From positions 25,228,208-25,292,207 of the forward strand of contig OY970832.1 of the NCBI GenBank assembly GCA_963853835.1: a stretch of DNA of 64,000 nucleotides. The letters run 5' to 3'. The stretch comes from Calendula officinalis (taxonomy: Eukaryota > Streptophyta > Magnoliopsida > Asterales > Asteraceae). Positions 47,307 through 56,800 of the stretch are shown here, in pieces (position 1 is the first letter of the stretch; each line of letters opens with the position of its first letter). The position numbers and the translations under genes are program-made. The notes beneath the pieces are model-generated. The model saw only the letters and a program-made list of their open reading frames with translations, was not told where the DNA came from and did not search any database.

Positions 47307-48019
47307 TGTTAGTGATTTACAGTTTAATCAAAGAAAACGCAGCGGAAATATAACATAAATCACCAATCAAGGATCTACATATTGACAAAGTAATTAAGCA
47401 ATAAAATCAAAGAGTTAGGAAGAACAATTCATACCCTTGAAGCCTTTGTAATCACTGATGATTAAGAATGTAGTACTCAAAGATCCAACGTAGAATCTCT
47501 CTAAAGTTGATCCACAGTACACCATATCAAGAACACCAATTGGGATGCTAGTCCCTTGAGCAAGAATCAAAAGAATATTAAATATTCTTAAACGTCCAAA
47601 CGCATAACCAAAAATTATAAAGTAAGCTTTTGCTTATGTTTGTGTGTGCGTCAGGAAAGAAGCAACAACCTCCTTCTTTTTGGTTTGAGGACACGACCGT
47701 AAAAGGGAGGAAGGAGGGAGAGATTAGGGTTAGTAAACTTGCTCCCTAATCTAAATATATATTCCCTAATTACAAGTTAGGAGATATGACACTTAGCCCC
47801 TTGTACTTTTGATTCTTTAGATTACTCACTAATACGTTTTAACTTAACAATTAATTAAAACATAACTAGCCAAGTAATCATAGTTTATATAAATAATATA
47901 ATTACCCTAATTATATTATATATATTAAATGGTGTTTGGTGTATAAGTGTGTGACCATTTAGGCTCACATACGTCTAGCCATATAACTATATGTTATGAA
48001 CGTGAAACATATTCCAACA
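47307..48019 (-). repeat. inverted LTR of the inner copia element
   Basis: It reads TGTTAGTGATTT...CATATTCCAACA on the plus strand, that is TGTTGGAA...CTAACA on the minus strand. The PBS lies next to it in inverted order (GTGGTA at 47301-47306). It carries no MITE. It abuts the plus-strand LTR fragment at 48022. Confidence 0.85.
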
Positions 48020-48021
48020 GT

Positions 48022-48697
48022 AACAAACACCATTTAATATATAAAATAATTAGGGTAATTATATTATTTATATAAAATATAATTACTTGACTAGTTATGT
48101 TTTAATTAATTGTTAAGTTAAAACGTATTAGTGAGTAATAATAAAGAATCAAATTGATAAGGGCTAAGTGTCATATCTCATAACTTGTATTATTGATATA
48201 TACTTAAATTGGGGAGCAAGAAAAAATTAACCCTAATCCTCCCTCTTGTGCCGAAGTAAAAAAAACACTTGATAGGGGCGTGTGGTTTTTTGGTTGTTGT
48301 GGAGACGCACAAAACCAAGAAAAAGATACTTCCTCCTTTGTTTTTTTTTGATCGTGTACGTATACAAAGAAGGACGCAAAAATCATTCTTGTTTTTTGGG
48401 TTAATTTCTAGTTGTGTACGTAAAGGCAAAAGTTTGATTCTTGAGCAATGGACTAGCATCCTAATTGGTGTTCTAGATAATGTGTAGTGTTGACTAGCTT
48501 TAGAGGAATTCTACATTTAATTCTTGGAGTTCTTCTTCCTCATTCATTGGTGTAATCAAAGGCTTCAAGGGTATGATCTTCATACTAATCTCTTTGTTTT
48601 TATGCTTAATTAGATTGTCAATATGTAGATCCTTGATTGGTGATTTATGTTATATTTTCGCTGCGTTTTCTTTGATTATAACCGTAAATCACTAATA
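48022..48697 (+). repeat. right LTR of the inner copia element, first about 80 bp missing
   Basis: It matches the left LTR from about 34822 to its end, lacking the first about 80 bp and the MITE. The end is CTAATA instead of CTAACA. Gag of the outer element resumes at 48698. Confidence 0.82.
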
Positions 48698-49936
48698 GGT
48701 TCACCATTCTAATAAACGAGTTAAGGGAGTTTGGGATTAATAAGGAAATTCAGGAACTAATGTACGTACAAATTTTTAGAAATTCTCCCAAAAGATTGGG
48801 TTGTTATGTCCACAGTTCTAAGGACTCCCGGTCTGATGAAAGATATGAACATGAGTAGTCTTTACAGTACATTGATGAATTTTGAAAATGAAAACAAGAT
48901 ATATGATGATCTGAATGATGCTCCTACCTCCAGTACTTTCATTGCAAGTTCTTCAAAATCCTCTAGAAGGGCTCTAAAAGCAAAAGTGGAGAGTATTGTT
49001 GATCCAAATGATGTTGATGATGAGCATTTTGAAGATACTGAGAATGGGGATCTAGAGGAGCAAGAATCAAACTCGGGTGAATATGAAAGCGATGATATAA
49101 AACAATTATCGGAAAGCATGGCTTTACTCGCATCAAGATATAAAAGAATCTTAAATAGAAAAGAATCAGGAGGTCAAAATGAAAAAGGAGAAATGGTGTG
49201 TTTCAACTGTGGAAGAACTGGTCATATCAAAGCTAACTGCAGGGTCAATGAAAACTCAGGTCATGCAAGATCAAGCTCAAGCTCTTCATCAAATTATAAG
49301 AAGAAATATGAAGACACTGAGAAAAAGTATCAAAATTTGAAAGCTCAGATGGCTAAAGCTGAAAGGAAGGCAAAAGCTCTAAAAGCAACTGCTGAAACAT
49401 GGTTGAGTGACTCGGAGTCAAGCGATGAGGAAATATCCAATGATAAGAGCAAAGCTAAAGGGTTGTTTGCTACTATTGAAGAAGAATCTGAAACCATTTC
49501 AGATGACCATAAAGAGTGCAATTAAGTGCTTAATGACTAAAACAGAAGAATCTGAAAAACAACAAGTATCTGAAAATCCAGAATCTTCCTCTTCAAAAAT
49601 ATGGGATGCTGAAAATCTAAAAAAGGTACGCAAATTCAACAAGGCCTCTACTGAAGAACAATCATCTTTATTTCATGTTCTTACATGTATTCTAGTATGT
49701 GCTCACAATAGACACTCTGAACTAGAACTCTACATTACTATAATTACAGCAGAATTAGAAAAATGTAAGCAAGAGTCCTTTGAGTTAAAAGACTCCAAAT
49801 GTAAGATAGCAGAGCTTCAGACAATCAATGGTGCTTTAAAGAAACCGAACATTGACCTGGTTAAGAAAGATGAAACCCTTCAGAAAATTTGTGATACCTG
49901 GTCATCCGAGCTCACAAAACAAGTTTTAGAAGAACG
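48698..49936 (+). pseudogene. outer copia gag, 3' part with zinc knuckle and coiled coil
   Basis: This is the continuation of 34218-34742. After a frame slip near 48770 the long frame 48806-49525 reads STVLRTPGLMKDMNMSSLYS (gag core), an acidic region, a perfect CCHC knuckle CFNCGRTGHIKANC, a Ser run and a Lys-rich coiled coil (KKYEDTEKKYQNLKAQMAKA). A TAA ends it at 49523. A second frame (to 49967) carries more coiled coil (TAELEKCKQESFELKDSKCK) and then runs into the truncated 3' LTR. No protease or other pol domain follows. Confidence 0.78.
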
Positions 49937-50569
49937 TATCTCAAGGTCTGAAGATTCAGTGACATAGAAAGACACTAGGGTTACACAAGATCGCGTGTCG
50001 CCGACAAAAGGAATCGTATGCAGATCTTTTAGTAGATATCGGCGATCACAAGACGACAGAAAGTACTGTCAAAATTCCATTAGTAGTGCTCGTCCCATGA
50101 AATATTCTCTGCACCAACAGAATTCATACACGTAGACAAATTCGTACATTCCTTAGCTGTCACGTTTGACAAACACTATAAATAGAAGACGTGATGGACG
50201 ATTTGCGTGCGCACCCAACAACGTTTTCACCTTTCTAAAAGCTTTATCAGTTAAATGTTATTGAGGAAAGTGTGAACAACCTGTGATACCTCTTGTTACT
50301 TGTTTCATCAATTGAATCATTGTAACAAAGGTGTCTGATCTTGTGTTTGATTATTTGTTGATCAATACTTGTCCTAGACAGTATTTGTAATTGTCTATCT
50401 CTTACAAGTAGTTTAGTTAGGATTTGTGTTCTTAGCTATTCCGCAACTACTTGTATCTTTGTTATTATTATTGATTAATAAAGAAGAGTTTACTTTAGTT
50501 GAGTGTTCACAATTAATTTGGCCAGTTGAACTGTATAAGTGTTGTCTATCACTTATCACCGGAATAACA
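49937..50569 (+). repeat. 3' LTR of the outer copia element, 5'-truncated
   Basis: It matches 33524-34157 end to end, so the first about 363 bp of the LTR, the polypurine tract and all of pol are lost. It ends AATAACA at 50569. Confidence 0.85.
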
Positions 50570-51933
50570 ATATATCAGTTAATGGGAATAACAAGTAATA
50601 AAGGTTCATGCGACTACAACGGGTGCAAACACCAATTTTCTGGCCGGACTAGGCTTTTTTATAGTAGTGACACAACTTCATTTAAGTATTGTTCATTGAT
50701 ATGTCTTGTTCATCAATAGTGTTATAGTGGTGAACACAACGTCCTTTATCTATTGTTCGTTAATCATTAATTTTTGTTTATCGTTATGGTTTGTTCAATG
50801 GTATGTTTTGTTCGTCATTAAAGTTTGTATACTTAAAATTGAAGAACACGGGTTTGGTTTGTTCATCATTATGGGTTATTCACCAGTGATTATATATAAT
50901 AGTCCGTTGACATTTTATGGATTATAATACTTTTGGTTCGTAATATGTTTGAATTATGATATTTTTTTTTAAATTTCGTGACTATAGTCATTTTGTATAT
51001 AATTTAATTTTAAAAAATTTAATATTTTTAGAATTTTTGGTTTATAAAAAAACACAAACCTATGGCCGAATAATAAAGTGGGAGAAGACATTAATTACAA
51101 TAATTATAAGGGAAAAGTTAATTGACAATTATGTTCGTAATTATAACGGCTAATTTTGATAACTATTATAAAGTTCCAGAAATACTTTTTGAGTCAACAT
51201 TTTATGTCATAATTATGAACCAATCAAATGCAGCGAAAATATCATATTATCATAAATATTTCAAATCCTTCCTTTGTAAACATAAACCTAAAAACGATAA
51301 TGAAAGAGTACATGTAAGAAGAAAATCAAGATGAGACATATATGTCAACTATGCACGGATAAAAGGTTATAGACAAAAGCTATTTAGCGAAATTCATTTA
51401 TTTCCATGTGAATGATCTTGATTTCTTGTCAATATCAACACATTTTTCTTTATATCCAAAAGTATTAAATAAAATTATGGGGAAAAATCTTGGCATAATT
51501 AATGGACTAAAAAGTCAATAATGCAATGGCAACCAATGAAAGAGTGTTATTGTGGGGAGTTAATTGTTAGCCCGACACTTATCTTCTTATTATGGGAAAA
51601 GAACATAATCACCAGCTCTTCCATATTTTAAGTCTTGTCACTGGAAGAGAGAATCATTTGTGGAAACAAACACAAGAAGCCTTTGTTTTGTTTCTAAAAA
51701 ATATATATGCACCTAATTACCTTTTTAAGTTAACTAACAAGTGTGGTGATTTAAAGAAACTAATTTAGTTGACGGAATGATATAAATCCGGGATATCGAA
51801 AACTACAAGGATAAAAAAAAAAGTAAAAAAGTTGAGGGATAAAATTACATAATATCTAAGAGTACATGAACAATTAATGTAATTTACTTTTCTTTAATTA
51901 TAATCGAAAGCTCTGATCTTATATGTCTCTTAA
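50570..51933. other. intergenic DNA
   Basis: AT-rich, with no gene. Around 50690-50870 the words TTTGTTC/TTGTTCATC recur, a degenerate simple repeat. Small frames appear random. Confidence 0.45.
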
Positions 51934-52495
51934 TGAGGTATACCACCTCTTACCGGATCAGTAAACACGCAAGCAGGGACGAAACCAATTAAACGGAACG
52001 TATGGAACGAACGTTACGAACGGAGTAGGAAAACGACAAAGAACGCTTACATTCCCGAGGACGGGTAGCGTACCGGTTTTTTAGGAAACCACCCCACGCG
52101 CATTTAATGCAAAGCGGCGTGCAGGGAAGGTCCGCAAGATCATCCGCCGGACAATAGATTGAACCATTGTCTATTGTCCAACGGATCCGGAGCGGTATGG
52201 GTGACGCTGTCAAACCATCATCCCGCTCAAACCTCCTTGAAGAGTTCCCGCCTAAACTAATCATCTATATATTCGGTACTCAGTAAACCACAAAGGTACG
52301 CACTAGCATTCAATACGATACGCATTTAATACTACCTAAAAGACCTCACGTCGCGAATATAATCTAACTTGAGCGTCGGAGTGTTCTCACGAGGATCACC
52401 CTCGGGGAACAACTGACGTAGAGTTTCCCGTTGATTTCAGGTTGTTCCTTAGAGGCTTCGTCTGATATCGCTTCGGGAAAGGACCGGTTTCAACA
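51934..52495 (+). repeat. 5' LTR of the Tat element
   Basis: TGAGGTATACCACC...GGTTTCAACA. It contains a perfect 10-bp stem GGACAATAGA/TCTATTGTCC (52149-52158 and 52170-52179, 11-nt loop) that is fully conserved in the other LTR (61342-61372). A spurious minus-strand frame covers part of it. Confidence 0.9.
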
Positions 52496-52497
52496 TT

Positions 52498-52516
52498 TGG
52501 CGCCATCCGTGGGACC
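52498..52516 (+). promoter_or_regulatory. primer binding site of the Tat element
   Basis: TGGCGCCATCCGTGGGACC starts 2 bp after the LTR. TGGCGCC is the usual beginning of PBSs in Tat and Athila elements; the first bases fit tRNA-Asp, but the full complementarity was not checked. Confidence 0.7.
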
Positions 52517-52524
52517 CGAACGAA

Positions 52525-53883
52525 ATGGTCCTTGAATCGACGCCAAGAGGAGGGAATCGATCTCCCGTGCAGCTAAGAGAAGATCCAACCCCTCCTTTAT
52601 CCGCATCAACTATTGTCAATACAGCAGTTTGCCCACCCCCGTCAGGATCGGGAAAGGACGAGCCCACGAAGGAGGAGATTGAAGAATTCAGACTTTTTTG
52701 GAAGTTTAAGAGGCTACGAGACCAAGAGAAGAGCCGGAGAAAACCGACGGAAGGAATGAGCGGAGTCGGAAGAACTCTGACATATTCTAGCGAAGAATCC
52801 GCAGAAGAAGAATCAGCGGAGGAGGTTTATAAAGAGAAAACCCCTCCCATCCGAACCCGAAGTCAGGAGCTCGGGAGAGAAAAAAGGACGGGGCGAACTC
52901 CGGAAAGAAGAAGAGAGCGAACTCCGGAAAGAAGGAGAAAACAAACTCCGGAAAGAAGAAAAGAGCAAACTCCAGAGAGAGGGCGAGGAAGGTCCACGCC
53001 GCCACGCTCTTCGATATCTCGAAGTTTCCGATCCCCATTCACGGATGACATCAATGAAATACCTATCCCCTCAGGTCTGAAAGGGCCTCGGGTCAAGTCC
53101 TACGATGGGACGGGAGACCCAGACGATCACGTGGCAAGCTTCCGATGGGCAATAAGAATGATACCCATGGACGAGAAGCTGTGGTGTTTGTTCTTTGCAG
53201 GAACCTTAGAGGGTTCGGCTCGTTACTGGCTGTCTAGCCTGCCACAAAGAAGCATAGCCAGCTTCGAAGAACTTGTCACTCAGTTTAGCCACAGTTTCAT
53301 ACAGCAAAAGAAGTACCAGCAAAAGTCTCAATCCATTATGGCTTGCAGACAACGGGAAGGGGAGTCCAATAAAATGTACCTTAAAAGATTCAACGAGCAA
53401 AGTCGGAGGATGCCCGTCCGAGAAGACTCGCTTATCATAGCAGCTTTTACATATGGCATCAGGGAAGGAGAACTATTCCGAGAGTTATCAAAAAGGGATT
53501 TTGTTAAAGCAGACGATATGATCAACATGGTGAACAAGGTGCTGAAACAAGAAGAGGAGAGTGCGGAGAAACTCCGCTTTGAAGCCCAAGAGAAAAAAGG
53601 AACCTCCGGACTTAGTTCATACAAAGCACGTGAAAGGGGGAGAGCGCCCCACAAGCACACGACTTGGGGGAGACCTCCGTATAAGGGGAGGTATAACGAA
53701 GGGAAGTTCTCACGCGATGGATACGGTGCGTATCGTCAGGAAGCGTACACTGCAAGCGAAGCACGGAAGCCTGTTGAAGGAAAGGGTGCCAGGAAGCGAT
53801 ACCCTAGGGACCCCAATGCCTACTGTGATTTTCATAAAATAATGGGCCATACTACTGCTACGTGTGAGAGTTATAAGAGATAA
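52525..53883 (+). CDS. Tat gag polyprotein
   Basis: An ATG-started frame of 452 residues. A charged N-terminal region contains four 8-residue repeats (TPERRRER-type, about 124-155). The Retrotrans_gag capsid domain covers about 185-340 (VKSYDGTGDPDDHVASFRWA onward, with the W/Y-rich FAGTLEGSARYWLSSLPQRS). A basic linker leads to a zinc-knuckle-like CDFHKIMGHTTATC near the end. The C-H-H-C form, in place of C-C-H-C, is usual in this lineage. The frame closes with TAA at 53881-53883, right after the knuckle and in frame with pol. Gag forms the virus-like particle in the cytoplasm. It looks intact, consistent with the near-identical LTRs. Confidence 0.88.
   Translation: MVLESTPRGGNRSPVQLREDPTPPLSASTIVNTAVCPPPSGSGKDEPTKEEIEEFRLFWKFKRLRDQEKSRRKPTEGMSGVGRTLTYSSEESAEEESAEEVYKEKTPPIRTRSQELGREKRTGRTPERRRERTPERRRKQTPERRKEQTPERGRGRSTPPRSSISRSFRSPFTDDINEIPIPSGLKGPRVKSYDGTGDPDDHVASFRWAIRMIPMDEKLWCLFFAGTLEGSARYWLSSLPQRSIASFEELVTQFSHSFIQQKKYQQKSQSIMACRQREGESNKMYLKRFNEQSRRMPVREDSLIIAAFTYGIREGELFRELSKRDFVKADDMINMVNKVLKQEEESAEKLRFEAQEKKGTSGLSSYKARERGRAPHKHTTWGRPPYKGRYNEGKFSRDGYGAYRQEAYTASEARKPVEGKGARKRYPRDPNAYCDFHKIMGHTTATCESYKR
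52894..52989 (+). repeat. four 24-bp tandem repeats in gag
   Basis: Units start at 52894, 52918, 52942 and 52966 (NGAACTCCGGAAAGAAG...), coding for an Arg/Glu-rich 8-residue repeat. Being in multiples of 3, copy-number change keeps the frame. Confidence 0.85.
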
Positions 53884-56800
53884 AAGGAGGCTCGGGGAAG
53901 GGAACGAGCGGAGGTAACGGTGGTTGAGCCCCCAGCAAGGAACGCTGCAGTGGCATACAATGCAGAAATACTCATGATGGAAGAAGCTTCTGCTGTAAGG
54001 GAAAAGACTTCTATTCATCTGCAACCAAAAAAGAGGAGAGAAACGTCAGTCGAATTTGGTAGGGGTGATCCAATACCTGATGGGTACGTAGGAACGGAGC
54101 CCCTTGTCATCTGTGGAGTCGTCGCCAAGACGATGGTTAGGAGAATCTATGTGGATACGGGAAGTTCGGCGAACATTATAGACGAACATTGTTTTACGAA
54201 GCTAGCGCCGGAGGTCAGAGCTTTGCTTAAACCAGCTGGCGCTCCGGTCATAGGCTTTTCCGGTCAGTCTGTTTGGCCCGAAGGGAAAATCCATCTTCCC
54301 TTCACGTTGACCGATTGGGAAGAAAAGCGGAGCAAGACCATCCTGGCAGAGTTCATTGTTATAAAGGCTCCGTCGAGATACAACATGATACTAGGGCGAA
54401 CGGGCCTATGGCAGCTGCAGGCAGTCCCGTCCACCGTTCAGGGCCTACTCAAATTCCCGGCAGAACATGGAATCATCACAGTGCGAAGCATGCCAATGCC
54501 ACCGTTGGAATGCAACAGTGTGACCCATCAAGACAGATGGATAGTGCAGGAGGAAGCTCACATTGTTGTCAATCCGGAACACCCAGATGCGACGGTGCGA
54601 ATTGGGGGAGACCTCCCCGTGGCATTGAAGAGGGAGTTAGAAGCACTCCTCAAAGAATACAAACATGTGTTCGCCTGGGAGCCGAAGGATATGACGGGAG
54701 TATCACGAGAAGTAGCGGAGCATCGTTTGGGATTGAATCCAACATTTCGTCCGGTGAAACAGGCAAAAAGGGGAATGGCCCTTGACAGAAACGAAGTGAT
54801 AAACAAGGAAGTTACTGATTTGGTAATGGCGGGGGTACTACGCAGTGCTCAATATCCAGAGTGGATAGCCAATCCTGTCCTAGTAAAGAAGGGAGACGGT
54901 TCCATGCGCATGTGCGTAGATTTCAAAGATCTTAACAAGGCGTGCCCTAAAGATAGTTACCCGCTGCCAGAAATAGAACAGAAGGTGGAATCCTTGGGGG
55001 GGTACAAGTGGAAATCATTTTTAGATGCATATAAGGGGTACCGCCAGGTTCAAATGGCCCCGGAAGACGAAGAAAAAACGGCTTTCCACACAGCCAAAGG
55101 GACGTATTGTTATATCAAAATGCCCTTCGGCTTGAGGAATGCCGGAGCAACGTATCAAAGGTTGGTGGATAGAGCTTTTGAAAAACAAATAGGAAGAAAC
55201 TTAGAGGTATATGTCGATGACATGGTTATAAAAAGTAAGGGAGATGCCGATTTACTTAACGATATAAAGGAAACCCTTCTGCAGCTAATAAAAATCAACA
55301 TGAAATTAAACCCTAAAAAATGCTCCTTCGGCATGAGTAAAGGGAAGTTTTTGGGCCATATAGTCACGACCCAGGGAATCCAAGCCAACCCGGATAAGGT
55401 TGAAGGATTGATGAAAATGAGCACCCCCCAAACAATGAAGGATTTTCAGAGATTAAACGGGAAGCTAGCAGCGCTGGGGCGATTCCTTGCTAAATCTGCG
55501 GAAAAAGCAACCCCTTTCTTCAAAGCCCTTCATGGCTGCACGAAGAAAGGAAAGGTGGAATGGACGACCGAAGCGGAAAAAGCCTTTTTAAATTTAAAAC
55601 AGCACCTGAAGACACTCCCCACTATGGCTAGTCCGATACCTGGAGAACCTCTTGTAATGTACCTATCCACGAATGCAGAAGCAGTTAGCTCAGTACTTAT
55701 TGCTGAAAGAGAAGGGAAGCAGGTTCCCGTATACTTCGTAAGCAGAGCCCTGCAGGGAGCGGAAATCAATTACTCAATAATTGAGAAGTTAATCTTATCA
55801 TTAGTATACTCTGTCAGACGTCTGAAGAGGTACTTTCAGGCACACACAGTAACGGTACTAACAAATCAGCCAATCCGGAGTATATTACTTCAACCAGAAC
55901 GATCCGGAAGACTGACGAAATGGGCCATCGAGCTAGGAGAGCACGATATAACTTTCAAACCACGAGTGAGTATCAAAGGTCTGGCCTTGGCTGATTTCCT
56001 GGTAGAAATGCCCGAGGAAGAATATACGTTGGCAGTTGAAGAAAGAGAGGTCGGAAGCCTGATGTCGTGTGCCATTGGAATTACGAAGCCCAAAAGCAAC
56101 GTATGGAAAATGCATACAGACGGAGCAGCAGGAAGGGATGGTTGCGGCGCTGGTATCATAATCACTGGGCCAAACGAAGAACGAGTAACTTATGCACTCC
56201 GTTTCGACTTCAAGTGTTCAAACAACGAAGCAGAGTATGAAGCTCTCTTAGCAGGTCTAGGTTTGGCTCAAAGCCTGGGAATAGAAGTCCTGGAAGCCTT
56301 CACAGACTCCATGTTAGTAGTTAACCAAATCAGAGGCACATACGAAGCGAAAGAAATCCACATGCAGAGGTACCGAAAAAAAGCAGAAAAGGCCATAGAA
56401 GACTTCCGTGCGTTCAACATCACTCAGGTGCCACGCACCAGGAACAAGGAAGCCGATGCGCTGAGTAAGTTAGCTTCAATGTTATACGATCACTTAACTA
56501 AGGAAGTCCTAGTGGAGGTCCTTACACGCAGAAGCATCGAGGGGGAGCAGGAAGAGATGATGGAAATAGAGAGCAGAAGTGACTGCTGGATGCAACCCAT
56601 TCGGCAATACTTAGAAGCTGGAGTATTGCCCAGCAACGAAGCAAGTGCGAGGAAGCTGCGAATTAATGCAGGAAAGTACACCGTCATGGCAGGAAAATTG
56701 TACCGAAAGGGTTACTCCACCCCATTGCTAAGGTGCCTGAGTAAAGACGAAGCAGGAAGAGCCATCATAGACGTCCACGAAGGACTATGCGGGTCACACT

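Larger units (their letters stand above)
34743..48697. mobile_element. second Ty1-copia family arranged as a giant inverted repeat
   Basis: Order: LTR(+) 34743-35720, leader and degenerate gag-pol(+) to about 42810, degenerate pol-gag and leader on the minus strand 42816-47306, LTR(-) 47307-48019, LTR(+) partial 48022-48697. The outer ends sit in the gag of the outer element with GATTC (34738-34742) and GGTTC (48698-48702) as a 5-bp duplication with one change. Corrected for later insertions the arms are about 5.2-5.5 kb. Both arms share the same internal losses, so the family was already non-autonomous. About 115 bp (42701-42815) are present only on the left arm. The right arm lacks the two later insertions of the left arm. 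Confidence 0.8.
33161..50569 (+). mobile_element. outer Ty1-copia element keeping only gag, split by a nested insertion
   Basis: The 5' LTR (33161-34157) is followed by a PBS and gag. Gag is interrupted at 34742 by 13.96 kb of nested elements, resumes at 48698, and is followed almost directly by a partial 3' LTR (49937-50569). The flanking words GTATA and ATATA may be a 5-bp duplication with one change. No protease, integrase or reverse transcriptase belongs to it. It is therefore a gag-only or internally deleted element, dependent on other copia elements when it moved. The gag style (long, two-part, zinc knuckle, coiled-coil tail) recalls the SIRE/Maximus group, but this is tentative. Confidence 0.75.

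Noticed and set aside
51989..52264. 91-codon minus-strand frame, repeated at 61182
   Set aside because: It is conserved only because it lies in the two near-identical Tat LTRs; no domain was seen.
54273..54785. 170-codon alternative frame within Tat pol
   Set aside because: Overlaps the protease/RT region in another frame; composition and lack of motifs mark it as a shadow.
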